From the NCBI GenBank assembly GCA_019307815.1, contig JAFDIV010000001.1, positions 124,001 through 188,000 on the forward strand: DNA of 64,000 bases. The letters run 5' to 3'. Origin of the DNA: Deltaproteobacteria bacterium (GTDB lineage: Bacteria; Desulfobacterota; DSM-4660; Desulfatiglandales; Desulfatiglandaceae). The notes under the pieces were generated by a model. The model was not told where the DNA came from and ran no database searches. It saw only the letters and a list, made by a program, of their open reading frames with translations. Each line of letters opens with the position of its first letter. The stretch's first letter is position 1. The position numbers and the translations under genes are program-made. This document shows positions 30,274 to 40,221 of this stretch, piece by piece.

Positions 30274-30337
30274 TTTTATTCAAAGATTGGCATTTTCGGA
30301 TAAGAGTATTTTGCATTCAGCCTTCAGGGTAAAAAGC

Positions 30338-30442
30338 ATGGAATTCAGAAGCCAGAAGTCAGAATGGAATAGAGATATGGTTATTGGCTCATCAATTTGC
30401 CTGTGGTGGTGGCGCCTCCAAACAGAGGTGATCCCACCATAG
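30338..30442 (+). CDS. trp leader peptide with WWW run
   Basis: MEFRSQKSEWNRDMVIGSSICLWWWRLQTEVIPP* (TGG TGG TGG at 30404-30412); stop overlaps attenuator region. Confidence 0.8.
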   Translation: MEFRSQKSEWNRDMVIGSSICLWWWRLQTEVIPP

Positions 30443-30460
30443 TAGGATAACAGCCGCAAT

Positions 30461-30502
30461 AAAAACCGTGGGGTCACCTCCGGATGGCCCCGCGGTTTTT
30501 TT
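30461..30502 (+). terminator. trp attenuator terminator hairpin
   Basis: AAAAACCGTGGGG tcacctccggatgg CCCCGCGGTTTTTTT. Arm GGGGTCACCTC (30470-30480) can alternatively pair with GAGGTGATCCC (30425-30435) in the leader. Confidence 0.85.
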
Positions 30503-30515
30503 GTCTGTGTTTGTT

Positions 30516-30555
30516 AGAAAAGGCCGTGGGGCTTAAGGACCTCACGGCCTTTTCT
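30516..30555 (+). terminator. second hairpin between trp attenuator and trpE
   Basis: AGAAAAGGCCGTG...CACGGCCTTTTCT inverted repeat (13-nt arms) just upstream of the trpE SD. Confidence 0.65.
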
Positions 30556-30571
30556 ATTGTGAGGAAAGGTG

Positions 30572-32044
30572 ATGCAGGTCCGGCCTTCATTTACAGAATT
30601 TGAGCATATGGCGGAGCAGGGTAACTTGATTCTCCTTCAATATGAGTTCCCGGCCCATACAGAAACCCCTGTCTCGGCATATCTCAAACTAACAAACAGC
30701 TCATCTTTTTCCTTTCTCCTTGAAAGCGCCAAGTTTCCCAGGAGCTGGGGCAGATACAGCCTTATTGGCTGTGACCCGCATGTCTTGGTCTTCATCTACG
30801 ACGGTGGGGTGGAGGTATGGAAAGGGGTTCAAAAGACCCGGGTCAAGGCGCCCGATCCGCTCACCCCCTTGAAAGATATGGTCCGGGAGACCAAACCTGT
30901 TGCGGCAATAAACGACCTTCCCTTCGACGGCGGGTTAGTTGGGTATCTAAACTACGACTTGGTGAGAAAGTGGGAGAGGCTGACTGGACTCGTACCCCCT
31001 GACCCTGTGCTCCCTGAAGGGGTGTTCATGGCCCCCCAAAGGCTCGTGGTATTTGATCATCTCAGACATCAAGTGCGTATCATGGCCCTGGTATATCTAA
31101 GGGAGGGGATGAGCCTGAAAAAACAATATGATCTAGCCTGCCAAAGCATTGAGAAGACATTGGCAGAGCTGCAGTGTCCCCTGAACCCTTCAGCAAATGA
31201 GGGGATAGAGATCTCACCTTTCGTCTCAAACATGGAGAAATGGGAGTTTGAGGCATCTGTGGCCAGGATCAGGGAGTACATAACAGCAGGTGATGTGATC
31301 CAGGTGGTGCTTTCACAGAGGTTCTGCGCGGATATTTCGGGGGATGTTTTTGGGATATACCGAAGACTCAGAGACCTCAATCACTCTCCTTACATGTTTT
31401 TCCTCAACTTCGGACAGACCAAATTAATTGGCGCATCCCCTGAGGTCCTTGCCCGCCTTACCAAGAGAAATATTGAGCTTTGTCCCATTGCTGGGACCAG
31501 GCCCAGGGGCACAACCGTAGAAGAAGACAAGGCCCTTGAGCAGGAGCTTCTCAGAGATACCAAAGAAAGGGCGGAGCACGTGATGCTGGTGGACCTTGGG
31601 AGAAATGATGTGGGCAAGGTAGCGGTTCCTGGGTCTGTGAGGGTTACGAAATTCATGAAAGTTGAGCGCTACTCCCATGTCATGCACATGGTCTCGGAGG
31701 TGCAGGGTATGCTCAGGCCTGGAAAAGATTGTTTTGACCTTTTTAGGTCGGCCTTTCCAGCCGGGACCGTCACCGGTGCACCCAAGGTGAGGGCCATGGA
31801 GATCATCAATGAACTGGAGCTCCAGCCAAGGGGGTCCTATGCGGGGGCGGTGGGCTATTTTGCCTTTAACGGGGATATGGATTTTTGCATCACCATCCGA
31901 ACCATCATCATCACAAATGACATGGCCTCGATCCAGGTGGGAGCAGGCATTGTCTATGACTCCTTACCTGAAAGGGAATACGAGGAGACCTTGAGAAAGG
32001 CAGAGGCCATGTTTAAGGCCATTGATGAGGCAAAAGTAAGATGA
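30572..32044 (+). CDS. trpE: anthranilate synthase component I
   Basis: SPEVLARLTKRNIELCPIAGTRPRGTTVEEDKALEQELLRDTKERAEHVMLVDLGRNDVG; FPAGTVTGAPKVRAMEII. Confidence 0.96.
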   Translation: MQVRPSFTEFEHMAEQGNLILLQYEFPAHTETPVSAYLKLTNSSSFSFLLESAKFPRSWGRYSLIGCDPHVLVFIYDGGVEVWKGVQKTRVKAPDPLTPLKDMVRETKPVAAINDLPFDGGLVGYLNYDLVRKWERLTGLVPPDPVLPEGVFMAPQRLVVFDHLRHQVRIMALVYLREGMSLKKQYDLACQSIEKTLAELQCPLNPSANEGIEISPFVSNMEKWEFEASVARIREYITAGDVIQVVLSQRFCADISGDVFGIYRRLRDLNHSPYMFFLNFGQTKLIGASPEVLARLTKRNIELCPIAGTRPRGTTVEEDKALEQELLRDTKERAEHVMLVDLGRNDVGKVAVPGSVRVTKFMKVERYSHVMHMVSEVQGMLRPGKDCFDLFRSAFPAGTVTGAPKVRAMEIINELELQPRGSYAGAVGYFAFNGDMDFCITIRTIIITNDMASIQVGAGIVYDSLPEREYEETLRKAEAMFKAIDEAKVR

Positions 32045-32613
32045 TCCTGGTGATAGATAACTACGATTCCTTTACCTATAACCTCGTCCAGATGTTTGGG
32101 GCAATGGGGCAGGATGTGGTGGTAAAGCGCAATGACCACATAAGGCTTGATGAAATGGAGGAATTGAGGCCGTCGGCCCTTGTGATCTCTCCTGGGCCTT
32201 GTACACCAAAGGAGGCGGGTATTTCTGTGGAAGCGGTGCGCTGGTTTGCCCCAAAGATCCCTGTACTGGGGGTGTGTCTAGGCCATCAGGCCATTGCCAC
32301 TGCCTTTGGCTGCAAGGTGGTAAAGGCTCCACGAATCATGCATGGCAAGACCTCAGCGGTCTTACATGACGGAAAAGGTATTTATGAAAACATCCCAAAC
32401 CCATTTGAGGCGACTAGGTATCATTCCCTCATTGTGGATAAGAGCTCGCTTAATGATCTTCTTGTGGTGAGCGCCTGGACTGAGGAGGGAGAGGTTATGG
32501 GACTGAGGCATTGTCACCATAACGTGGAGGGAGTGCAGTTTCACCCGGAGTCCATACTAACACCAGAGGGGAGGCGGATTGTGGAAAATTTCATTCGACA
32601 AAATGGTCTTTGA
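32041..32613 (+). CDS. trpG: anthranilate synthase component II (glutamine amidotransferase)
   Basis: MILVIDNYDSFTYNLVQ; SPGPCTPKEAGIS; GVCLGHQAIA; VQFHPESILTPEG. Confidence 0.95.
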   Translation: MILVIDNYDSFTYNLVQMFGAMGQDVVVKRNDHIRLDEMEELRPSALVISPGPCTPKEAGISVEAVRWFAPKIPVLGVCLGHQAIATAFGCKVVKAPRIMHGKTSAVLHDGKGIYENIPNPFEATRYHSLIVDKSSLNDLLVVSAWTEEGEVMGLRHCHHNVEGVQFHPESILTPEGRRIVENFIRQNGL

Positions 32614-32747
32614 CAGGGGGCAATAGATGCCCAGAGGAAAGGAGGGATAAGATGTGGCAGAAGGATAAGAGCAACCTCAGGCCATGAGACATCTTTAGCA
32701 TATTTAGAAATCCACTTTAAGCTCAAGAACAAAAAAGGAGGGGGGTC

Positions 32748-33830
32748 ATGAAAATTAAGGAAGCCATTTCAAAGGTAGTAAAAGGGGAAGACCTGTCAGA
32801 ACCTGAGATGCAGGAGGTCATGGATCAGATCATATCGGGTAAGGCCACGCCTGCCCAGATCGGTTCCTTTATCACGGCTCTCAGGATGAAGGGGGAGACT
32901 GTGGAGGAAATCACAGGGGCGGCCAAGGCCATGAGGGCCAAGGCGAGGAAAGTGCGGGTCAATAACGGTCTTATCAATATTGATCGGGATGAAATCAATA
33001 TTGATGATGAGACCATCCTTGATACCTGCGGTACTGGAGGGGATAGTACAAGCACCTTTAATGTGTCCACTGCCACTGCCTTTGTGGCAGCAGGGGCAGG
33101 AGTCAAGGTAGCCAAGCACGGCAACCGGGCCGTATCCAGCCTCTGTGGCAGTGCTGATGTGCTAGAGGCCCTGGGGGTGAAGCTGGAGATCAATGAGGCC
33201 CTTGTGGAGCAGTGTATCCGGGAGATCGGTATCGGCTTTCTCTATGCCCCCCTTTTCCATGGGGCCATGAAATATGCGGCAGGACCCAGGCGGGAGATAG
33301 GGCTCAGGACCATCTTCAACCTCCTTGGTCCGCTCACTAATCCGGCCAGTGCCACGGTGCAGGTCCTTGGTGTCTATTCCCCGCATCTCACAGAAAAGAT
33401 AGCGCAGGTACTTGGGAGACTGGGAACAAGGGAGGCCTTTGTGGTCTGTGGTGAGGGGACCTTTGATGAGATAAGCATCTGCGGGGTTACGTGGGTGTCA
33501 CACCTGAAAGGAGGGGCTGTGAAAACATTCCAGATTACCCCGGAGCAATTCGGGTTGAACCGGGCCTCGCCTGAGTCCATCAAGGGGGGAAATGCGCGAC
33601 AAAATGCCCAAATTATAAGAGAAATCCTCAGCGGGGAAAAGGGCCCCAGAAGGGACGTGGTGGTTCTAAACGCAGCAGTGGCCTTTGTGGCAGCAGGGCT
33701 GGACAATGACTTTGACTCGGGAATGGAAAGGGCGAGGGATTCCATTGACTCTGGCCGGGCAAAAGAAAAGCTCGACTCCCTCGTCCGCTTCACACAACAG
33801 TGTGGGCACTTTGTACGGGCTGAACTCTAG
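32748..33830 (+). CDS. trpD: anthranilate phosphoribosyltransferase
   Basis: [53 protein letters not shown]. Confidence 0.96.
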   Translation: MKIKEAISKVVKGEDLSEPEMQEVMDQIISGKATPAQIGSFITALRMKGETVEEITGAAKAMRAKARKVRVNNGLINIDRDEINIDDETILDTCGTGGDSTSTFNVSTATAFVAAGAGVKVAKHGNRAVSSLCGSADVLEALGVKLEINEALVEQCIREIGIGFLYAPLFHGAMKYAAGPRREIGLRTIFNLLGPLTNPASATVQVLGVYSPHLTEKIAQVLGRLGTREAFVVCGEGTFDEISICGVTWVSHLKGGAVKTFQITPEQFGLNRASPESIKGGNARQNAQIIREILSGEKGPRRDVVVLNAAVAFVAAGLDNDFDSGMERARDSIDSGRAKEKLDSLVRFTQQCGHFVRAEL

Positions 33831-33835
33831 GGGTC

Positions 33836-34660
33836 TTGGATACAATGAATGCGCACCTGAAAAAGATATTGGCCGAGAAACGCCGCGAGGTGAACCGCAT
33901 CAGGAAGCAAGGGATTCCGGTTGTATGGCACGGGGATATGCCTTCTATTCGGGATTTCCCGTATGCAATCTCAAGCCCTCACAAGGTGGGCCTGATAGCT
34001 GAGATAAAGTTTGCCTCTCCAACAGCGGGCAGGATTTGCCAGGCCACTGACCCTGTCCACATTGCCAGGCTCTATGAGGGACACGGCGCAGCGGCCATTT
34101 CCTATTTGACAGACAAGCGGTTTTTCGGCGGGGATTTGAGAGGGCTTCCCCGAATCAAGACCGTGGTCTCATTACCCATATTGCGCAAGGATTTTATCAT
34201 AGATGAGGTTCAGGTGGTGGAGTCTGCGGTCTATGGGGCGGACGCTGTCCTGCTTATTGCCCGTATCCTGTCCAAGGTACAGCTCAAGGACCTGGTTGAG
34301 GCGGCAAAGGCGCTTCATATGTGTCCGCTTGTGGAAGTCCATGATGCCCGGGACCTGGACAAGGCCCTTTCCTGCGGGGCAGAGATCATCGGGATCAATA
34401 ACCGCAACCTGGATACCTTTGAAGTGGATCTCAATACCACTTTCACCCTTCGGCCCATGGTGCCGGAGGAATGCATTGTAGTAAGCGAAAGTGGCATCGG
34501 CAGCGCAGAAGAGGTAAGGCGACTTGGGGAGGCAGGGGTCCACGCAGTCTTAGTGGGTACGGCCATTATGAAGGCCCAGGATATGGAAGGGAAGGTGAGA
34601 GAACTTGCAAGTGCTGGAGGGATGCCCCTTGGTTCGGGTCAAGGTCTGCGGCATAACTAA
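33836..34660 (+). CDS. trpC: indole-3-glycerol phosphate synthase
   Basis: LIAEIKFASPTAG; YLTDKRFFGGDL; LRKDFIIDEVQV; IGINNRNLDTFEVDLNTT; VSESGIGS. Confidence 0.95.
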   Translation: MDTMNAHLKKILAEKRREVNRIRKQGIPVVWHGDMPSIRDFPYAISSPHKVGLIAEIKFASPTAGRICQATDPVHIARLYEGHGAAAISYLTDKRFFGGDLRGLPRIKTVVSLPILRKDFIIDEVQVVESAVYGADAVLLIARILSKVQLKDLVEAAKALHMCPLVEVHDARDLDKALSCGAEIIGINNRNLDTFEVDLNTTFTLRPMVPEECIVVSESGIGSAEEVRRLGEAGVHAVLVGTAIMKAQDMEGKVRELASAGGMPLGSGQGLRHN

Positions 34661-35270
34661 CCTAACTGACGCAATGATTGCTGCAGAGCTAGGTGCCCAC
34701 GGCCTGGGGTTCATATTTGCGCCCAGTCCACGTAGGGTGAGCCCTGAGGCGGCACAAAATATCATCAAAAGGCTTCCGCCTTTTGTGCAGGCAGTAGGGG
34801 TGTTTGTCAATGAGAACCCAGGCAGGATAAAGGAGATCATGGACTATTGCGGCCTGGACCTTGTCCAACTCCACGGAGAAGAATCTCCTGATATGTGCAA
34901 GGCCCTGATGCCAAGGTGCATTAAGGCCATAAGGATTGGCACCAAGGTAAATCTCAAGTTACTCCAGGGTTACGAAGGAAAGGTGCGGGCCCTGCTTCTT
35001 GATACCCATTTCCACAAGATAAGAGGGGGCACGGGTGAAGTGTTTGACTGGCGTCTTGCAGCGCATGCCAAGGGGGCAGGCCTGCCCATTATCCTGGCAG
35101 GGGGCCTCAATCCAGGCAATGTAAAAGAGGCGGTTGAGAAGGTTAAACCGATGGGCGTTGATGTAAACAGTGGGGTGGAGCAGAGACCTGGTAAAAAGAG
35201 CCCCATGCTTTTGGAAGAGTTCATGAACAAGATAAGGGAGATTAACCACGAGGACCAGACATATGGATAG
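34605..35270 (+). CDS. trpF: phosphoribosylanthranilate isomerase (start uncertain)
   Basis: VRVKVCGITNLTDAMIAAELGAHGLGFIFAPSPRRVSPEAA; ILAGGLNPGNVKEAVEKVKPMGVDVNSGVE. Confidence 0.93.
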   Translation: MQVLEGCPLVRVKVCGITNLTDAMIAAELGAHGLGFIFAPSPRRVSPEAAQNIIKRLPPFVQAVGVFVNENPGRIKEIMDYCGLDLVQLHGEESPDMCKALMPRCIKAIRIGTKVNLKLLQGYEGKVRALLLDTHFHKIRGGTGEVFDWRLAAHAKGAGLPIILAGGLNPGNVKEAVEKVKPMGVDVNSGVEQRPGKKSPMLLEEFMNKIREINHEDQTYG

Positions 35271-36489
35271 AGCAGGTTATTACGGACAGTTTGGAGGGGC
35301 CTTTATTCCTGAGACCCTGTTTTCCACCATTGAGGAGCTTGCTCGACAGTTCCGTGAAGCCAGAGAAGACTCTTCATTTTGGAGACAATATGAGGAAATC
35401 CTGTCCACCTATTCCTGCAGGCCTACTCCCCTTACCTTTGCCCAAAACCTGACCAGACATTTTGGTACTTCCCGCATCTATGTAAAACGTGAGGACCTCA
35501 ACCACACGGGAGCCCACAAGCTCAACAACGTCATTGGCCAGGGCCTTTTGGCCAAGAGGATGGGAAAGACCAGGGTCATTGCAGAGACAGGGGCAGGACA
35601 ACACGGGGTGGCCACGGCCACCATGGCAGCGCGGTTTGGCCTTCGCTGTACCATTTATATGGGAGAAGTGGATATGGAAAGGCAGAGACCCAATGTCTTC
35701 TGGATGGAACAATTGGGCGCAGAGGTGGTCCCGGTAAAGGACGGCACGGCGACCCTAAAGGACGCCATCAATGAGGCCCTGCGAGACTGGGTAACCAATA
35801 TGGATCACACCCATTATGTCCTTGGTACGGCCTGCGGTCCCCATCCTTTTCCTGAGATGGTCTCCTATTTTCAGTCCATCATCGGCAAAGAGGCACGCAC
35901 ACAGATTATGGAGCGGGAGGGAAGACTGCCCAGCCGGGTTTATGCCTGCGTGGGCGGGGGGTCCAATGCCCTGGGAATCTTTAGTGGTTTTATGGACGAC
36001 CCTGTGGAGCTTGTTGGCGTGGAGGCAGGAGGAAAGGGGCTTGACACAGGGCTTCACGCCAGCCGCCTTGCATCAAGGGATGGGAGCATTGGTGTGGCTC
36101 ATGGATACAAGAGCTACTTTCTCCAGGATGGAGAGGGTCAGATGAGAAAAACCCATAGTGTAGCAGCCGGCCTGGACTATGTGGGGGTATCCCCTTTACT
36201 TTCATGGCTAAAGGAAAAGGGACGCATCCGATTTGAGGCGGCTACGGACTGGGAGGTGCTGGAGGCCTTTTCCCTCACGGTGAGGAAAGAGGGACTGGTT
36301 CCTGCGCTGGAATCGGCCCATGCCTTTTCTCAGGCCTTCAAAGAGCTGCCTCATATGTCACACCATGATATTGTGCTGATCAATCTCTCGGGCCGCGGAG
36401 ACAAGGATATCTTTACGGTAGCAGATGCCTTGAATGATCCGGAATGGAAGGCCTTTATCCAAAATAAGGCGGGCAGCTATGGAGCTTGA
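35263..36489 (+). CDS. trpB: tryptophan synthase beta chain
   Basis: YYGQFGGAFIPETL; KREDLNHTGAHKLNN; AETGAGQHGVATAT; CVGGGSNALGIF; LSGRGDKD. Confidence 0.97.
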   Translation: MDRAGYYGQFGGAFIPETLFSTIEELARQFREAREDSSFWRQYEEILSTYSCRPTPLTFAQNLTRHFGTSRIYVKREDLNHTGAHKLNNVIGQGLLAKRMGKTRVIAETGAGQHGVATATMAARFGLRCTIYMGEVDMERQRPNVFWMEQLGAEVVPVKDGTATLKDAINEALRDWVTNMDHTHYVLGTACGPHPFPEMVSYFQSIIGKEARTQIMEREGRLPSRVYACVGGGSNALGIFSGFMDDPVELVGVEAGGKGLDTGLHASRLASRDGSIGVAHGYKSYFLQDGEGQMRKTHSVAAGLDYVGVSPLLSWLKEKGRIRFEAATDWEVLEAFSLTVRKEGLVPALESAHAFSQAFKELPHMSHHDIVLINLSGRGDKDIFTVADALNDPEWKAFIQNKAGSYGA

Positions 36490-37243
36490 ATCTTATATCA
36501 GGGACAGATGCAGAGAAAAGGGGATCCTGCTCATGACCCATATTATGCTTGGATACCCCTCATTTGAGGAGTGCTTCCACATAATAGAGGCAATGGTCAA
36601 GGCCGGAGCTGATCTCATGGAGCTCCAAATACCCTTTTCCGAGCCCATTGCAGACGGGCCCACAATCCTAAGGGCCAACCAGGTGGCCCTGGAAAACGGA
36701 GTAGGCGTGGAGAAATGCCTTGATTTTGCCGCTGATGTGGCCAATACTTTTGAAATTCCTTTTCTAATTATGACGTACTTCAATATTGTCTTTAGATATG
36801 GACTGAATTCATTTATATCTGCCATGGCGGATAATAAGCTTCAGGGTGCTATTATTGCTGATCTTCCCCCTGAAGAGGCGGGTGATTACCTTCGGGCCAT
36901 GAAAGACGCAAATCTCCATCCCATATTTATGTTTTCACCCACTACCGGTGATGAACGAATGCGCCATATCGCATCCCTGGGCAGGGGATTCATATACTGT
37001 GTTGCACGAAAGGGTGTGACAGGGGCCCGGACCAATTTTTCTGAAGGGCTGGCCCACTACCTTGCCCGCTGCCGCAGGGCCACCTCTTTGCCCCTTGCCG
37101 TGGGCTTTGGTGTGAAAGAAAAGAGGGACGTGAGCTTTTTACGAGGAAGGGCCCACATTGCCGTAATCGGCTCCCAGGCTATACGTGTCATTGAGGAGCA
37201 AGGGATTCACGGTGTAGAGAGTTTTATAAAAGGGCTGCGCTAA
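36479..37243 (+). CDS. trpA: tryptophan synthase alpha chain
   Basis: GADLMELQIPFSEPIADGPTI...FLIMTYFNIVFRYG; start set at ATG 36479. Confidence 0.9.
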   Translation: MELESYIRDRCREKGILLMTHIMLGYPSFEECFHIIEAMVKAGADLMELQIPFSEPIADGPTILRANQVALENGVGVEKCLDFAADVANTFEIPFLIMTYFNIVFRYGLNSFISAMADNKLQGAIIADLPPEEAGDYLRAMKDANLHPIFMFSPTTGDERMRHIASLGRGFIYCVARKGVTGARTNFSEGLAHYLARCRRATSLPLAVGFGVKEKRDVSFLRGRAHIAVIGSQAIRVIEEQGIHGVESFIKGLR

Positions 37244-37253
37244 GGAATTTTGA

Positions 37254-38687
37254 ATGATTCCCGGCAAAATAATTGAGACCATAATAGTCATGGCCTACTT
37301 CCTGACCATGCTCTTTTTTGGTTGGAGGGGTCGGAAGCAATCTGCAGAATCTTATTGGATCGCGGAGCGTAGATATTCTGCCACCCGGATAACCATATCA
37401 TTGGTGGCGACCATTTTCGGGGCATCTTCTACTATCGGGATAATTGGCTTGGGCTATGCCAGGGGGCTCACAGGTGCCTGGTGGTCATTGATGGGGGGTA
37501 TTGCCTTAATTCCCTTTGCCCTTTTTCTGGCCTCTCGTGTACGGGCTTCCAACGCATATACCCTTCCGGACATATTAAAGAAGGCTTATGGTGAAAAGGT
37601 TTCAATGCCGGCAGGTATTGTGATTGCAGTGGCATGGTGCGGCGTGATAGCAGCTCAATTGGTAGCCGGGGGCCGGCTTGTGGCAGGGTTGTTTTCAGTG
37701 GACTTCCAGGTTGCCCTTTTTGCAGTGGCAGTTGTCTTTACAGCGTATACTTTTTGGGGTGGGCAGCTTTCTGTGATCAGGACCGATTTCTGGCAGTTTA
37801 TGTTTTTCGGCGCAGGGTTTCTGATTGCATTGGCATTCCTATTATTATCCCTTTCCTCCACGCCTGTGCCTTGGTGGAAAAATATCCCGGTGGGGCACTG
37901 GCGATTTCCCGTTTCTTCCTCATTCGGGTGGTATGACGTGTTGGTCTATTACCCGCTCATCGTGGGGCTGCCCTATCTTGTTGGACCTGACATATACTCA
38001 AGAGTACTCTGTGCAAAAAGCGGCCAGGCAGCCAAAAAGGCCGCCCTCAATGCCGCCGTCATTGTTATGCCCTTGTCCTTTCTCCTGGCCCTTTTTGGCC
38101 TCCTGGCCAGAGCCAAATTTCACGGGATACCAGCCGATGCCGCATTGCCAAAGGTCTTGGCCGCTTGTATCCCCACCGGGTTGAAGGGGCTCGTGGCAGT
38201 GGGCTTTCTCAGTGCCATTATGTCATCAGCCGATACTTGCCTCATCTCTGCCTCCACCATACTGGCCCTAAACGTGTTCCGCCCGGTTTACGGTGGTAAT
38301 ACCGGGCAGTATCTAAAAGTCACCAGGTGGGGGGTTGTGTTACTGGGGACCATATCCTGGCTCATCGCAAGCCAGGAGCAAGGGATCATCTCCTCCCTGC
38401 TTCTTGGCTATACCGTATTTGTAGGTGGTATTGTAATGCCCATCCTGGGCACCTTTTTTCAAGAGCGCTTGAGGATTACCCCAAAGGCTGCCTTCTGGGC
38501 GGTTATAATCGGGGGTGGCACTGCCATTGCAGGAAAGGTAAGTGGTGGGCTGGCAATGAAAACACTTCTTACAGGACATGGCCAGGTGTTTCTGAGAGAA
38601 GTCCTGGGACCTCAGTATATGAGCATCTTCCCAATCCTTTTGTCTGTATCTGTCTTGCTGTTGATAAGCAGGATAAACCGAACGTGA
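37254..38687 (+). CDS. sodium:solute symporter family protein
   Basis: ~13 TM SSF protein: GRKQSAESYWIAERRYSATRITISLVATIFGASSTIG; FLSAIMSSADTCLISAST. Confidence 0.87.
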   Translation: MIPGKIIETIIVMAYFLTMLFFGWRGRKQSAESYWIAERRYSATRITISLVATIFGASSTIGIIGLGYARGLTGAWWSLMGGIALIPFALFLASRVRASNAYTLPDILKKAYGEKVSMPAGIVIAVAWCGVIAAQLVAGGRLVAGLFSVDFQVALFAVAVVFTAYTFWGGQLSVIRTDFWQFMFFGAGFLIALAFLLLSLSSTPVPWWKNIPVGHWRFPVSSSFGWYDVLVYYPLIVGLPYLVGPDIYSRVLCAKSGQAAKKAALNAAVIVMPLSFLLALFGLLARAKFHGIPADAALPKVLAACIPTGLKGLVAVGFLSAIMSSADTCLISASTILALNVFRPVYGGNTGQYLKVTRWGVVLLGTISWLIASQEQGIISSLLLGYTVFVGGIVMPILGTFFQERLRITPKAAFWAVIIGGGTAIAGKVSGGLAMKTLLTGHGQVFLREVLGPQYMSIFPILLSVSVLLLISRINRT

Positions 38688-38769
38688 TCTATGTTTAGGT
38701 TCTGTCATGAGCCGGCACAATTCCGGCCGGGGAATCTATTGACCCGAAAAGGAACTTAGGGAGGGGGTT

Positions 38770-39708
38770 ATGCGAGAGGTGGAGAACATAGCCATAATAG
38801 GAGCAGGGGCACTAGGGTCTTTTTATGCCAGCAAGTTATATGAGATGCACCCAGAGGCAGTCTCCCTTATTGCAAAGGGGGATCGATACCGCGCGCTCGA
38901 AAGAGAAGGACTGGTGATTAACGGAAAACCCTACTCTTTCCGACTGATGGATCCCAATGGAAATCCTTCACCTCCTGACCTGATAATTATAGCGGTGAAG
39001 CATCATCACCTTCCCCAGGCCATTATGGATATAAAGAATCTGGTGGGCGATGAGACACAGATTCTCTCGGTGATGAACGGGATCGACAGCGAAGAGCAAA
39101 TAGCGGCCACCTACGGCATGGACCGGGTTATATATGGCGTAGCCTTAGGGATTGATGCGGTGAGACAGGGCAACAGGATCACCTATAGCAAAGAAGGGAC
39201 GCTTTTCTTTGGTGAGGCGAAAAATACCCCGCCTGCAGATAGAATAATGGCGGTAAAGGGCTTATTTGATAGAGCCGGGATCGTCTGTGAGATCCCAGAA
39301 GACATGATTCGAGTTCTGTGGTGGAAATTTATGATCAATGTGGGAGTTAACCAAATGTCCGCAGTACTGAGGGCCCCATACGGGGTCTTTCAAAGAGTCA
39401 AGGAAGCAGCCGAATTGATGGAAGCGGCTATGCAAGAGGTGATGGCGCTGAGTGAAGCGGCAGGCGTGGATTTGCGAAAAGAAGATATTGAGGACTGGTA
39501 TGAGATCATGTCGGGTCTCTCACCAACGGGCAAGACCTCCATGCTCCAGGATGTAGAAGCAGGGAGGAAGACAGAAGTGGAGATGTTTGCAGGCCGCGTT
39601 ATCAAGCTGGGCCAAAAGTACGATATCCCCACCCATGTGAACGACCTCATTTTTAAGATCATCAAGGTGTTTGAAAATTCGGCGGCCCAGATCCCGAAGG
39701 GTTCCTGA
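38770..39708 (+). CDS. 2-dehydropantoate 2-reductase family (ApbA/PanE-like)
   Basis: NIAIIGAGALGSFYASKLYE; VKHHHLPQAI; MNGIDSEEQIA; WWKFMINVGVNQMSAVLRAPYG. Confidence 0.85.
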   Translation: MREVENIAIIGAGALGSFYASKLYEMHPEAVSLIAKGDRYRALEREGLVINGKPYSFRLMDPNGNPSPPDLIIIAVKHHHLPQAIMDIKNLVGDETQILSVMNGIDSEEQIAATYGMDRVIYGVALGIDAVRQGNRITYSKEGTLFFGEAKNTPPADRIMAVKGLFDRAGIVCEIPEDMIRVLWWKFMINVGVNQMSAVLRAPYGVFQRVKEAAELMEAAMQEVMALSEAAGVDLRKEDIEDWYEIMSGLSPTGKTSMLQDVEAGRKTEVEMFAGRVIKLGQKYDIPTHVNDLIFKIIKVFENSAAQIPKGS

Positions 39709-39774
39709 TGTGAGCCCTTGACTGGGGGCAATGTGTCCAAAGTGTTTGGAAGCTAGCTCATTACTCGGCGGGCA

Positions 39775-40221
39775 TCATTTTCGGCCCTTGTGCTTTCCCT
39801 TACCTTTCCCTTTTGACTTACCCTTGCTAGTGTAACCGTCATGATAAAGGTCCTGGCTGTTTTTGAGGGCATGGAACTCTCTTGACCCGGGTTTTATGCC
39901 TAGGCTTTTGGCGATAATTCCCCAGCCCTTTCCCCTGTGGGCCCTGTAGGCCTCCAACACCTGGTCTACAGGCCTCTCCGACATCTCCCCCATCCGAAAC
40001 ACCATATAGGCGTCCGAGGGTCTTTCCACATTTGTGAGCACGGTCCGGATTTCCAGGTCTCCGATGTGAAAACGAGCAGCAAGCAGGGCCTTGAAACCAG
40101 ATGGGTCTGCCTCGGCCCTTATGTTGAAATCTTCTATCCAGTCAAAATCCCCTGCTGCGGCCGTAGACAAAAAAACAGTGATTACCACGATGCTCAGAGA
40201 TAAGACTTTCAGTATCCTCAT
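39775..40221 (-). CDS. secreted protein with GKGWGIIAKSLG motif and basic C-terminus
   Basis: Signal peptide MRILKVLSLSIVVITVFLSTAAAG; C-term KGKSKGKGKGKHKGRK. Confidence 0.65.
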   Translation of the reverse strand: MRILKVLSLSIVVITVFLSTAAAGDFDWIEDFNIRAEADPSGFKALLAARFHIGDLEIRTVLTNVERPSDAYMVFRMGEMSERPVDQVLEAYRAHRGKGWGIIAKSLGIKPGSREFHALKNSQDLYHDGYTSKGKSKGKGKGKHKGRK

